64,000 nucleotides of DNA, from NCBI GenBank assembly GCA_018266555.1, contig JAFEAF010000018.1:1-64000 (forward strand), in the 5' to 3' direction. The position numbers and the translations under genes are program-made. A model generated the notes under the pieces. It made no database searches, was not told the origin of the DNA, and saw nothing but the letters and a program-made list of their open reading frames with translations. This document shows positions 53,296-62,208 of the stretch, piece by piece (the stretch's first letter is position 1; each line of letters opens with the position of its first letter). This DNA is from Bacteroidota bacterium. GTDB taxonomy: Bacteria > Bacteroidota > Bacteroidia > Chitinophagales > Chitinophagaceae.

Positions 53296-53715
53296 TTGGA
53301 ACAATTGGCAATATTGAGTAACCGCATCCCGAAAACGAACGGGAGAAAAAGTGCAGCCCGGTTAACAAGAAATTCAAAAATCATCAAAACCATTATCAGC
53401 GCTGTTCAGGCAAAAAAGGGAGAAAATATCATTTCCTTAGACCTGCGAAATATACAAGAAGCTGTTGCTGATTTTTTTATTATTTGCGAAGCCAGCAATC
53501 AACCACAAATCAGGGCGCTGTCAGAATATGTGGAAAAACAGGTGGAGGAAAAATGCGGGGAAAAACCATACCACCAGGAAGGATACAAGTCCATGAAATG
53601 GGTGTTGGTTGATTATGTAAATGTAGTGCTACACATCATGACACCAGAAACAAGAAATTTCTATAAACTGGAAGATATGTGGAGTGATAGCAAAGCAGAA
53701 AAGCACAGCGATTAG
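53296..53715 (+). CDS. rsfS: ribosome silencing factor RsfS
   Basis: A 139-residue member of the RsfS/Iojap family, which binds uL14 on the large ribosomal subunit and blocks subunit joining when nutrients are scarce. The family core ENIISLDLRNIQEAVADFFIICEASN and the VLVDYVNVVLHIM segment are clear. The apparent start is a TTG at 53296; the basic N-terminal 25 residues are poorly conserved, so the start is uncertain. ftsH follows 70 bases downstream. Confidence 0.92.
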   Translation: MEQLAILSNRIPKTNGRKSAARLTRNSKIIKTIISAVQAKKGENIISLDLRNIQEAVADFFIICEASNQPQIRALSEYVEKQVEEKCGEKPYHQEGYKSMKWVLVDYVNVVLHIMTPETRNFYKLEDMWSDSKAEKHSD

Positions 53716-53785
53716 TTAAATATTAATTTAGTTTGAACTTTTTTTCACAATAATCATTAAATAGCAGGAATTCAGAATAAAAAAC

Positions 53786-55906
53786 ATGGCACAGGAACAA
53801 TATAATAGAAATGAAAAAGGTGGTTTGCCGAAATTTAACCGTCCACAACCGGGAGACAATCAGGGCCAATCTCCAAGAAAGGGGCCTAAATTCAGCATCT
53901 ACTGGATCTATGCAATCATTTTTGCAGTACTAATTGGTTCATATTGGTTTGGTCCATTCTCATCCAATATGGCTAAAATCAATTCAATTGATTTCAAACA
54001 AATGGTTCAGAATGGCGAAGTGGACAAATATGTAATTGTGGATAACAGGAAAGTGGTGAGAGTATATTTGAATAAAACCGGCCTCGCCAACCATAAAAAT
54101 GAAATAAAAGCCAATGTCACCGGCAAGGTGGATGAGGAAGGCCCTCAAATGTATTTTAAGATCATTTCGGGGGAAGACTTCAGAAAAGAAATGTCGGATT
54201 TTTACAAAACAACTCCTACAATAAAAGAAGTTCCCTATGATGTAGACAATGAAAAAGACTGGTTAGGCGGAATATTGCAATTCATATTACCGGTTTTACT
54301 ATTCATTGGTCTTTGGGTATTGCTGATGCGTAAGATGGGTGGTGGTGCTTCAGGTGGCGGTGGCCCCGGCGGAATTTTTAATATTGGGAAATCAAAAGCC
54401 ACTTTGTTTGATAAAGGTACCAAAGTGAATATCACTTTTGCCGACGTTGCCGGATTGGATGAAGCCAAAGTGGAAGTAATGGAAATCGTTGACTTTTTAA
54501 AAAATCCAAAAAAATATACAAGCCTCGGTGGTAAAATACCAAAAGGTGCATTGCTGATTGGACCTCCCGGAACCGGAAAAACTTTGTTGGCAAAAGCAAT
54601 GGCAGGAGAAGCCCAGGTTCCATTTTTCAGTTTGAGCGGAAGTGATTTCGTGGAAATGTTTGTGGGTGTAGGTGCCAGTCGTGTCCGGGATCTTTTCAAA
54701 CAAGCTAGGGAAAAAGCTCCCTGTATAATTTTCATAGATGAAATAGATGCTATCGGACGGGCCAGGGGTAAAAATGTAATGATGAGCAATGATGAAAGAG
54801 AAAGCACCTTAAATCAACTGCTCGTGGAGATGGATGGTTTCGGAACCGATTCAGGTATAATTGTATTAGCTGCTACCAACAGGCCGGACGTATTAGACAC
54901 TGCATTGTTACGTCCGGGACGATTCGACAGGCAGATCACTATTGATAAACCTGATTTGAAAGGCCGGGAAGCTATTTTTAAAGTGCATTTGAAACCAATT
55001 AAAGTTTCCAAGACACTCGATATACATAAACTGGCAGAACAAACTCCCGGTTTTGCCGGTGCAGATATTGCCAACGTATGTAATGAAGCCGCATTGATTG
55101 CTGCACGTAAAGGAAAAGATGCGGTGGAAATGGAAGACTTCCAGGATGCAGTAGATCGGGTGATTGGTGGATTGGAGAAAAAGAATAAGATCATTTCTCC
55201 CGAAGAAAAAAAGATCATTGCTTATCATGAAGCCGGTCATGCAATCTGTGGCTGGTTCCTGGAACATGCATACCCGTTATTGAAAGTTACGATTGTACCG
55301 AGAGGCACTGCAGCATTGGGATATGCCCAATACACCCCGAAAGAACAATACCTTTATAATATTGATCAATTGGAGGATCAGATATGCATGACTTTGGGAG
55401 GAAGAGCCAGCGAAGAAATATTCTTTCATAAAATTTCTACCGGTGCACAAAACGATTTACAACAGATCACCAAGATCGCTTATGCGATGGTGACAGTGTA
55501 TGGCATGAATGATAAAATAGGAAATATCAGCTTTTACGATCCGCAACAAGGATCCGATTACAACTTCACAAAACCTTACAGCGATGAAACGGCCAAAGTG
55601 ATTGATGAAGAAGTAAGAAAATTGATAGATGGTGCATATGAAAGAACCAAAAAATTATTAACTGATAAAAAAGAGCAGGTGGAAAAACTGGCGGAAGCAT
55701 TATTGCTTAGAGAAGTTTTATTTCAAAGTGATGTGGAAGCGCTGATTGGTAAGCGGCCTTTTGAAGAAAGAAAAGTTTTGGAGGTCAGCGAAACCAATGT
55801 ACATGAAACGAAGACTGAAAATGCTCCTGCCGCTGAAGCAAAGAAGGAAGAAAAGAGAGAAACGGATGAACAAACAGGAAGCTTCGGACTGGCGCCTTCT
55901 GTTTAA
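53786..55906 (+). CDS. ftsH: ATP-dependent zinc metalloprotease FtsH
   Basis: A 706-residue membrane AAA+ protease for quality control of membrane and regulatory proteins. Two transmembrane helices (about 36-55 and 165-182) flank a periplasmic domain. The AAA+ module has Walker A GPPGTGKT (about 258), Walker B FIDEIDA and the SRH. The zinc site is HEAGH at about residue 481. Near the second helix there is a Gly-rich stretch ([12 protein letters not shown]) typical of Bacteroidota FtsH. The C-terminus is an E/K-rich disordered tail. lutC follows after 9 bases. Confidence 0.96.
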   Translation: MAQEQYNRNEKGGLPKFNRPQPGDNQGQSPRKGPKFSIYWIYAIIFAVLIGSYWFGPFSSNMAKINSIDFKQMVQNGEVDKYVIVDNRKVVRVYLNKTGLANHKNEIKANVTGKVDEEGPQMYFKIISGEDFRKEMSDFYKTTPTIKEVPYDVDNEKDWLGGILQFILPVLLFIGLWVLLMRKMGGGASGGGGPGGIFNIGKSKATLFDKGTKVNITFADVAGLDEAKVEVMEIVDFLKNPKKYTSLGGKIPKGALLIGPPGTGKTLLAKAMAGEAQVPFFSLSGSDFVEMFVGVGASRVRDLFKQAREKAPCIIFIDEIDAIGRARGKNVMMSNDERESTLNQLLVEMDGFGTDSGIIVLAATNRPDVLDTALLRPGRFDRQITIDKPDLKGREAIFKVHLKPIKVSKTLDIHKLAEQTPGFAGADIANVCNEAALIAARKGKDAVEMEDFQDAVDRVIGGLEKKNKIISPEEKKIIAYHEAGHAICGWFLEHAYPLLKVTIVPRGTAALGYAQYTPKEQYLYNIDQLEDQICMTLGGRASEEIFFHKISTGAQNDLQQITKIAYAMVTVYGMNDKIGNISFYDPQQGSDYNFTKPYSDETAKVIDEEVRKLIDGAYERTKKLLTDKKEQVEKLAEALLLREVLFQSDVEALIGKRPFEERKVLEVSETNVHETKTENAPAAEAKKEEKRETDEQTGSFGLAPSV

Positions 55907-55915
55907 TTTTGTGTC

Positions 55916-56551
55916 ATGGCTATTTCAACATCCAAAGAAAATATTTTAAAAAGAATCCGAAAGGCGTTGACTCATTCAACGCCTCTTCCATTCCCGCAAA
56001 GCGATGCAAAACAAAATTTTTTTCAGCCGGCTAAGCAGGACCTGGAACTGGAGTTTGCCAATCAATTTACCAAACTGCAGGGTAAGTTTATTTATTGTTT
56101 GAATCATTCGGAATTGGCAGCACGATTGCATGAGCTGATCCTTCATCGCCAATGGAATAAAATTTATTGCCGGGAAGAAAAACTAAAAACGGTTCTTGGG
56201 CTGAATGGATTTAATCATTTTTCAGACGTTCAGCTTAAGGATTGTGATGCCAGTATTACCGGCTGCGAATCTTTAGTGGCAAGAACAGGAAGTATTGTTA
56301 TGAGTGCTGCCCAACCCAGCGGCCGCACGGTCAGTGTATATGCGCCCGTTCATATTTGTATTGCATATGTCAATCAGTTGGTGTATGATATTAAAGATGC
56401 ACTAAAATTGATCAAAGATAAGTATGGCAATCAACTGCCTTCATTGATAACATTTGCCACAGGACCCAGTCGAACAGCAGACATTGAAAAAACACTGGTG
56501 GTAGGTGTGCATGGCCCAAAAGAAGTTTATTTAATGCTGGTAGAAGCGTAA
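55916..56551 (+). CDS. lutC: LutC/YkgG-family LUD-domain protein
   Basis: A 211-residue LUD-domain protein. The core TGCESLVARTGSIVMSA and FATGPSRTADIEKTLVVGVHGPKEV is the LutC signature. LutC is the third component of LutABC lactate oxidation in Bacillus; here it sits behind ftsH, 20 kb from lutB. The ftsH-lutC link is seen in other Bacteroidota and may reflect expression convenience rather than function. Confidence 0.85.
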   Translation: MAISTSKENILKRIRKALTHSTPLPFPQSDAKQNFFQPAKQDLELEFANQFTKLQGKFIYCLNHSELAARLHELILHRQWNKIYCREEKLKTVLGLNGFNHFSDVQLKDCDASITGCESLVARTGSIVMSAAQPSGRTVSVYAPVHICIAYVNQLVYDIKDALKLIKDKYGNQLPSLITFATGPSRTADIEKTLVVGVHGPKEVYLMLVEA

Positions 56552-56578
56552 TTCATTTTGCCTTAGTATTTTTATAGT

Positions 56579-57004
56579 ATGTCAGATCCGGGTATTTATC
56601 AACTTTTTGTATATGGAACATTACGCAGCGGTTTTAAAAGTGCTGCGTATGAATATATCAGCCGGTATTTTACTTTAAAAAGTGAAGCCAAAGTAAGAGG
56701 TAAATTATTTGATATGGGCAGTTACCCGGCCGGTGTACCATCGAAGGATAATACTTTCATCACCGGGGAATTGTTTGTTGCAAAAGGGCACGACGAATTT
56801 CATTGGGCTATCAGCCAGCTGGATGATTATGAAGGCGTCAACGTAGAACCGGATGAAATGCAACTCTATCGCCGGGAGCTTACTGAAGTTTATTTGAATA
56901 ATTCCATTACACATGCCTGGATTTACTGGTATAATGGTGATATAAGCGGCCGGCCACTGGTTGCCTCCGGCGATTTGATCAGTTATCTTCAACATAAGAG
57001 ATAA
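56579..57004 (+). CDS. AIG2-like gamma-glutamylcyclotransferase family protein
   Basis: A 141-residue protein with the AIG2/GGCT fold: LFVYGTLRSGF at the N-terminus, the LDDYEGVN segment (with the candidate catalytic acid nearby) and AWIYWYNGD at the end. Family members release 5-oxoproline from gamma-glutamyl amines or dipeptides, but many have no tested activity. It is 6 bases upstream of the LpxH-like gene, in a tightly packed plus-strand run. Confidence 0.8.
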   Translation: MSDPGIYQLFVYGTLRSGFKSAAYEYISRYFTLKSEAKVRGKLFDMGSYPAGVPSKDNTFITGELFVAKGHDEFHWAISQLDDYEGVNVEPDEMQLYRRELTEVYLNNSITHAWIYWYNGDISGRPLVASGDLISYLQHKR

Positions 57005-57010
57005 TAAAGA

Positions 57011-57796
57011 GTGCTAGCGTCTCCCGATAAAAAAATTTATTTTATTTCCGATTTTCATCTCGGGGCGCCAGATCATGTCGGCAGCCTTGAAAGAGAAAAG
57101 CTCATCGTTCGATTCCTCGATGAAATAAAAAATAATACTGCAGAAATTTTTCTGGTAGGTGATATGTTTGATTTCTGGTATGAATACCGGAAAGTTGTTC
57201 CTAAAGGATATACCCGTTTGCTGGGAAAATTGGCTGAACTGACAGATTCAGGAATTCCAATTCATTTTTTTGTAGGAAATCATGATATGTGGATGAGAGA
57301 TTATTTACAGACAGAATTGAATATCCCCGTATATTTTGAGCCGCAACAACTGGAACGAAACGAAAAAAGATTTTACATTGGGCATGGTGATGGATTAGGA
57401 CCCGGCGATCACGGGTATAAAAGGTTAAAAAAAATATTCCGAAATCCTGTTTGCAAATGGCTCTTTGGGGTATTACCGCCATTTTTTGGAATAGGGATTG
57501 CTCATTATATGAGCAGGCGAAGCCGGGCACATACGGGATCTGCTGAAGATACGTTTCTTGGTGAAGAAAAAGAATGGCTGATTCAGTTTTGTAATGACAC
57601 ATTGAAGAAAGAATATTTTGACTTTTTTGTATTCGGACACCGGCATCTTGCGATTGATTTTAAACTGGAAGAAAACAGCCGTTATATCAATCTTGGCGAT
57701 TGGATCCGTTATTTCACTTATGCAGTTTTTGACGGGGAAAAGATGGAGCTGAAATCATATACCGGTAATGAGGAAAAGATCATACGGAAAACATGA
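57011..57796 (+). CDS. UDP-2,3-diacylglucosamine diphosphatase-like metallophosphoesterase
   Basis: A 261-residue calcineurin-type phosphoesterase of the LpxH family used by Bacteroidota in lipid A synthesis. Metal-ligand motifs are FISDFHLGA, GDMFDFW, GNHDMWM, HGDGLGPGD and FGHRHL. It should split UDP-2,3-diacylglucosamine to lipid X at the inner face of the membrane. The start is GTG at 57011. Its stop overlaps the start of the next gene by 4 bases. Confidence 0.87.
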   Translation: MLASPDKKIYFISDFHLGAPDHVGSLEREKLIVRFLDEIKNNTAEIFLVGDMFDFWYEYRKVVPKGYTRLLGKLAELTDSGIPIHFFVGNHDMWMRDYLQTELNIPVYFEPQQLERNEKRFYIGHGDGLGPGDHGYKRLKKIFRNPVCKWLFGVLPPFFGIGIAHYMSRRSRAHTGSAEDTFLGEEKEWLIQFCNDTLKKEYFDFFVFGHRHLAIDFKLEENSRYINLGDWIRYFTYAVFDGEKMELKSYTGNEEKIIRKT

Positions 57797-58608
57797 AACA
57801 ATTTTTTTTTATAATTACGGTCATTTTATTTTCGGGCTTTGGCTTTGCACAAGCTCAGAACGATTCTTTATTTCATCTCATCAAAATTATTAATGGCGAT
57901 GTAGTTGCCTTCACGGTTGACAATCTGGATAATATTTATATTCTAAATAGCCGCAACCAGGTTAAGAAACTGAATGAGCAGGGAGATTCCGTAGCCGTGT
58001 TCAACGATGTAAAAAAATTCGGACAGGCTACTTTGATTGATGTTTCCAATCCCCTGAAGATTTTACTTTTTTATAAAGATTTTTCCACGATTGTAATTCT
58101 TGACCGGTTTCTTGCCATCAGGAATATTATTGACCTGCGGCAACAAAATATTCTACAGGTTAAAGCCATCGGTCAGTCCTATGACAATAAGATATGGCTG
58201 TACGATGAAGTGGAAAATAAGCTAAAGAAAATTGATGATGATGGAACAGTATTATTAGAAACACCGGATTTTCGCTTATTGTTTGGCGAAGCGCCCAATC
58301 CGCAAAAGATATTTGACCAGGATAAATATGTATATCTCTATGATTCTTCGCAGGCCGTTTTTGTTTTTGATTATTTTGGAACGTTGAAAAATAAAATCCT
58401 GATCACCGGATGGAAGGATTTTAAAGTAGCCGGTAAATATATTTTTGGATCAAAAGCAGATACCTTATACCGTTATGAGATCAGTAGCTTTCGGCTGGAT
58501 GAATGGAAAATGCCGGAAGAATTGCGGGGCGTACGGTCTTTTAATTTTACTACGGATCGTTTATTTTCCTTAAAAGGAGATGAATTGAAAATTTATACTT
58601 TTCGGTAG
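57793..58608 (+). CDS. exported propeller-like protein of unknown function
   Basis: A 271-residue protein with a signal peptide (about 1-21, ending FAQAQ). Its body consists of short beta repeats with NIYILNSRNQVKKLN, IWLYDEVENKLKKID and VYLYDSSQAVFVFD, the look of a six-bladed NHL-like beta propeller. I recognise it only as a conserved Bacteroidota type. It overlaps the LpxH-like gene by 4 bases (ATGA), suggesting translational coupling. Confidence 0.72.
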   Translation: MKQFFFIITVILFSGFGFAQAQNDSLFHLIKIINGDVVAFTVDNLDNIYILNSRNQVKKLNEQGDSVAVFNDVKKFGQATLIDVSNPLKILLFYKDFSTIVILDRFLAIRNIIDLRQQNILQVKAIGQSYDNKIWLYDEVENKLKKIDDDGTVLLETPDFRLLFGEAPNPQKIFDQDKYVYLYDSSQAVFVFDYFGTLKNKILITGWKDFKVAGKYIFGSKADTLYRYEISSFRLDEWKMPEELRGVRSFNFTTDRLFSLKGDELKIYTFR

Positions 58609-58650
58609 CTGCATATTTGATATTTTTAGGGCTCAAATTTTTTCATTTAC

Positions 58651-59739
58651 ATGAATGATTTTTTGCAACAGGTCTGGTTGGATAACCCTGTTAAAAACTA
58701 CCTGATCGTTTTAGGTATTATTCTTTTTGTTTTATTCCTGAAACGGGTTATCTCCAGGTATCTCGCCGGTTTGTTATCCCGGTTGATTAATAAAGTATGG
58801 AAAAATGTAGATCGTAAATCTTTCATAGGCCTGGTCGTGCAGCCCCTGGGTTTTTTCTTACTCATCCTGGTTTCACTGGCTTCATTGCACCGGCTGAAAT
58901 TTCCGCACCAATTAAATATAGAGGTGTATGAGTTCACGGTGCATGAAGTATTTTTAAGCCTCGGCAGCCTGGTGCTCATCATATCCTTTATCTGGCTTTT
59001 GTTGAGGGTTATAGATTTTATTGCAGTTATTTTGGAAAAAAGAGCCAATCAGACAAAAGACCAATCCGATAATCAACTGATTGTTTTTTTTAAAGATTTC
59101 CTTAAAGTCATTATTGTTATAATCGGCATCCTCATGGTGATGAGCTTTTCATTTGGTATGGATGTCCGGAATTTTTTAGCAGGATTGAGTCTGGTTGGTG
59201 CCGCCATTGCATTAGCCTTAAGAGAAAGCCTGGAAAATCTAATCGCTTCATTTATTATTTTCTTTGATAAACCTTTTGGTACCGGAGATGTGGTAAAAGT
59301 GCTGAATATTACCGGCACCATTGAAAAAATAGGATTGAGAAGCACCCGTATCCGTACGGATCAGAAAACCTATGTCACCGTTCCGAATAAGCAAATGGTG
59401 GACACAGTTCTGGACAATTTATCATTACGTACCCAACGCAAAGGAGAATTGCGTATTGAAGCAGAGCTTTCTACTTCTTCTGAAAAACTTCAGGAGTTGC
59501 TCAAAGGCATCAAGGCTATTTTAAAAAATGAAAAAACAGAAAGCTATACTGTGCTGCTTGATTCTATTACGATGAAATCATTTATGGTCAATGGCGATTA
59601 TTTTACGGCGCCGGTTACGCAGGATGAATTTAATTCCATTAAAGAAGAAATAAATCTTTCCGTTTTGAAATTGATGGAATCTTTAGGAATAAAGATAGCG
59701 GGCGCCAGCTCTAACGTTTATGTTATCGGGCAGCAGTAG
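58651..59739 (+). CDS. mechanosensitive ion channel of the MscS family
   Basis: A 362-residue inner-membrane channel. Helices lie at about residues 18-34, 65-85, 105-128 and 145-165, and the pore helix and beta domain follow (NFLAGLSLVGAAIALALRESLENLIASFIIFFDKPF, then GDVVKVLNITGTIEKIGLRSTRIRT, the MscS signature). It opens on membrane stretch to release solutes on osmotic downshock. Its last 17 bases overlap the convergent thioredoxin-like gene. Confidence 0.9.
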   Translation: MNDFLQQVWLDNPVKNYLIVLGIILFVLFLKRVISRYLAGLLSRLINKVWKNVDRKSFIGLVVQPLGFFLLILVSLASLHRLKFPHQLNIEVYEFTVHEVFLSLGSLVLIISFIWLLLRVIDFIAVILEKRANQTKDQSDNQLIVFFKDFLKVIIVIIGILMVMSFSFGMDVRNFLAGLSLVGAAIALALRESLENLIASFIIFFDKPFGTGDVVKVLNITGTIEKIGLRSTRIRTDQKTYVTVPNKQMVDTVLDNLSLRTQRKGELRIEAELSTSSEKLQELLKGIKAILKNEKTESYTVLLDSITMKSFMVNGDYFTAPVTQDEFNSIKEEINLSVLKLMESLGIKIAGASSNVYVIGQQ

Positions 59740-60250
59740 CCTTGTGAATTATTTCACCCAGTTCCTTATCAAACAGTCCGTAAGTTCCATACTCCACTAC
59801 ACGGCCCAGTTCTTTACCTTTCTTATAAGCGATAATAGTGGGAACGTCCACAATATTCAGCGCTTCGCAAAGATGGCTGAATGTTTTTTTATTCCGGTCC
59901 ACACCGATCAGCGTTACCCGATGCTGCGGAAATCCCGCTGCATCCAGTAACGCATAAAATTTTGGAATGATAAAATGAGAGTCATCGCACCAGGTGCCTA
60001 TGAATACCAGCAATTCGACAGAGTCTTTGTTTTTCTTCAATTCTTCCACGGCAGAATTGTTTGGTGTATAATTTTCCAGGTTTTCAGCATACCATTTAAA
60101 TGAAGTATCATTCAGCAAAACTTCACGGGAAATAATTCCTTTATATGTTTTTTCATTCGGCCTTTCAGAAAAGACCACGTATTGGTTTTGTGAAAATGCA
60201 GAAGCCCAGGCGATAAAGGACAAACCGATGAACAGGATTAATTTTTTCAT
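59723..60250 (-). CDS. exported thioredoxin-fold protein with a CxxS active site
   Basis: A 175-residue protein with a signal peptide (about 1-20, ending AFSQ) and a thioredoxin fold: LLVFIGTWCDDSHFIIP, then VDVPTIIAYKKGKELGRVVEYG with the cis-proline. The active site is WCDDS, with a single cysteine and Ser in the second position. Such monothiol proteins may be isomerases or thiol transferases in the periplasm rather than reductases. It is convergent with mscS (17-base overlap). Confidence 0.82.
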   Translation of the reverse strand: MKKLILFIGLSFIAWASAFSQNQYVVFSERPNEKTYKGIISREVLLNDTSFKWYAENLENYTPNNSAVEELKKNKDSVELLVFIGTWCDDSHFIIPKFYALLDAAGFPQHRVTLIGVDRNKKTFSHLCEALNIVDVPTIIAYKKGKELGRVVEYGTYGLFDKELGEIIHKATAAR

Positions 60251-60337
60251 TCACATTATTAAAATTGAATGCAAAGTTAAACAGGAATGAATATAGAAGA
60301 ACCGTCACCGCCAAATGTTGCGTTAATATTAAAACAA

Positions 60338-60892
60338 TTAGAGTTCGGTTTTCAGCTGAAGTAGAAAAGATTTCAGGTTTTCCAAAGATTGAATGACGGC
60401 AAACTTCTCTTCTGCATTTTTATTTTTCTTCAGGTATTCTTTAGCGCCTTCAATGGTGAATTTCCGGCGGCGCAGCAGGTCGTGTATCAGTACAAGATTC
60501 TTAACATCTACGGGGCGAAAGAAGCGATCGCCTTTGCGATTTTTTTTAGGTTTCAGAATATCAAATTCTGTTTCCCAATACCGGATGAGTGATTGGTTTA
60601 CCCGGAACATAGCAGCCACTTCGCCAATAGCATAATATTGTTTTTTGAAGAGAACTTCATCATCGGGAACCAGTATATGATCGGTGATCTCATTCATGCT
60701 TTTCAGAGAGCGGCGGCCTCTTGTAGAAACAGGTTTTGTTTCCTTTACAGGCGCAGGACTATTTGTTTTCTGAATTTTTTCTTTTTTCACTGCACTGCTT
60801 TTTTCTTCTGACGCCTTCGTCGGTAATTCAACAACAGTTTCTTTTTCAGGATGCGTAAAATCAAGAGTGATCTGGGTTAAAGTTCTTTCCAT
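60338..60892 (-). CDS. MerR-family transcriptional regulator
   Basis: About 184 residues from the ATG at 60892. A variable K/E/T-rich N-terminal 70 residues precede a MerR DNA-binding domain: YAIGEVAAMFRVNQSLIRYWETEFDILKPKKNRKGDRFFRPVDVKNL (about residues 88-134) contains the winged HTH. There is no obvious C-terminal ligand domain. An ATG at 60931 would add 13 residues of poor quality. It lies between the thioredoxin-like gene and the second M23 gene on the same strand. This type is widespread in Bacteroidota but its targets are unknown. Confidence 0.87.
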   Translation of the reverse strand: MERTLTQITLDFTHPEKETVVELPTKASEEKSSAVKKEKIQKTNSPAPVKETKPVSTRGRRSLKSMNEITDHILVPDDEVLFKKQYYAIGEVAAMFRVNQSLIRYWETEFDILKPKKNRKGDRFFRPVDVKNLVLIHDLLRRRKFTIEGAKEYLKKNKNAEEKFAVIQSLENLKSFLLQLKTEL

Positions 60893-60960
60893 AATTTCCC
60901 TGTAAAGATAGCGATGTCTTAAGGTGAGCAAGAGAAAAATGGAGCAATGTGGAAAAGTTA

Positions 60961-61932
60961 TTAATCCAGACTCTGGTTGGAAGCAGCCACTTTTTTCAAC
61001 AACCGGTCAAATTGTTCCGGCGTCAGGTCATTATAGAAAAAATAAACCGGGTCCAGATGTTGCCCGTTCTTATGCACTTCATAATGACAATGCGGCCCGG
61101 TTGATTTCCCCGTGCTTCCTACATAGCCAATCACCTGCCCTCTTTTTACCGGCTGGCCTACTTTTACTTTTACCCGCAGCATGTGTCCATACAAAGTTTC
61201 ATATCCATATCCATGATTGATCACAACATGATTACCAAAACCATTTTGCGTATTGCCTGCTGTAGTCACCACTCCGTCTGCAGTAGCATAAATGGGAGTA
61301 CCTGCAGGGGCTGTAAAATCGAGGCCTTCATGCATCTTTACCGTTTTATAAATCGGATCAATGCGATAACCAAAACCCGATGCAATACGGCTGAGATCTT
61401 TATTGCTTACCGGCTGAATGGCCGGCGTATGTGCCAATAATTGTTCTTTATTTTTTACCAGGTTATCAATCTCATTATAAGATTTTTTTTCTGCCATCAT
61501 CCGGCTGCTAAGATTATTGATAGTATATACGATGGAGGAAACAAGCGTATTATCATCCATCCCTTCTACTGATGCAGTTTCTAATTGTTTTTCAAGTTCC
61601 TTTGCACGAATACTGTCCGGAATCGGGTTGGCTTCAAAGATGGTACGATATACATTGTTATCTCTTTTCTCCAGTTCCTTCATCTGATCCTGCATAGATT
61701 TTAACTTATCGCTCAATTCTTCATATTTATCGCCCAATCGCTCATTTTCGATGCGCAATAATTTTTCATGAGGCGAGCCAATAAAACGAAATGCCACAAA
61801 TGAAATAAGTGCGGCCGTTACAAATGCCGCAGCAATAAATCCAAAGACACGCAGTAATTTTACCCGCAATGGAGTTTCCAGCTTTTCGTAGCGGAGTGTA
61901 TTGGTGTTATAATAATACTTAATCTTCTTCAT
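60961..61932 (-). CDS. membrane-anchored M23 metallopeptidase with coiled coil
   Basis: A 323-residue protein with one N-terminal transmembrane helix (about residues 28-50), a coiled coil (about 60-105, ENERLGDKYEELSDKLKSMQ) and a complete LytM domain (about 190-310). The zinc ligands are in MHEGLDF and PHCHYEV, and YGHML is intact, so it should be an active DD-endopeptidase. This layout resembles MepM/NlpD-like cell-division hydrolases. It is divergent from alaS. A TACATTTC box (one mismatch) immediately precedes its start. Confidence 0.9.
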   Translation of the reverse strand: MKKIKYYYNTNTLRYEKLETPLRVKLLRVFGFIAAAFVTAALISFVAFRFIGSPHEKLLRIENERLGDKYEELSDKLKSMQDQMKELEKRDNNVYRTIFEANPIPDSIRAKELEKQLETASVEGMDDNTLVSSIVYTINNLSSRMMAEKKSYNEIDNLVKNKEQLLAHTPAIQPVSNKDLSRIASGFGYRIDPIYKTVKMHEGLDFTAPAGTPIYATADGVVTTAGNTQNGFGNHVVINHGYGYETLYGHMLRVKVKVGQPVKRGQVIGYVGSTGKSTGPHCHYEVHKNGQHLDPVYFFYNDLTPEQFDRLLKKVAASNQSLD

Positions 61933-61984
61933 GAAATGTAAGACGTTAAGCGTTTACAGCATCTTAAATCACGCCTGAATCTGT

Positions 61985-61992
61985 TACTTTTG
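61985..61992 (+). promoter_or_regulatory. -7 box for alaS, giving a long leader
   Basis: TACTTTTG is an exact TAnnTTTG match, 213 bases before the alaS start. It is immediately followed by a TACCCG/CGGGTA inverted repeat (61995-62017) that overlaps the expected transcription start. A 39-codon ORF fills the end of the leader. Confidence 0.5.
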
Positions 61993-62088
61993 CATACCCG
62001 TAAATTGCCTGCGGGTAACAAATATAAACTGAACAACAGCAAAAATCAACCCATATTTATAAAATAGGAATAGCAAATAAATATAATT

Positions 62089-62208
62089 ATGTTACCAGCA
62101 TTTTTATTATTATCGGACTCTGTTGCTGCTTGTCCCTATAATACGGTAGCATTCCGTTCTTCATTGAGCCTGTTATTCATCACTCATCATTCATTATTTA
62201 CTATATGA
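62089..62208 (+). CDS. possible leader ORF overlapping the alaS start
   Basis: A 39-codon ORF begins with ATG at 62089 ([20 protein letters not shown] and so on) and ends with a TGA whose first two bases are the last two bases of the alaS ATG (ATATGA). AGGAA lies 14 bases upstream. It has four alanine codons in its first 21 codons. It may be a leader peptide controlling alaS by coupled translation, or chance; the sequence has no known relatives that I recognise. Confidence 0.3.
   Translation: MLPAFLLLSDSVAACPYNTVAFRSSLSLLFITHHSLFTI

Noticed and set aside
54235-54807. 190-codon open frame on the minus strand inside ftsH
   Set aside because: It is fully antisense to the conserved AAA+ domain of ftsH, and its translation (P- and S-rich) has no family features.
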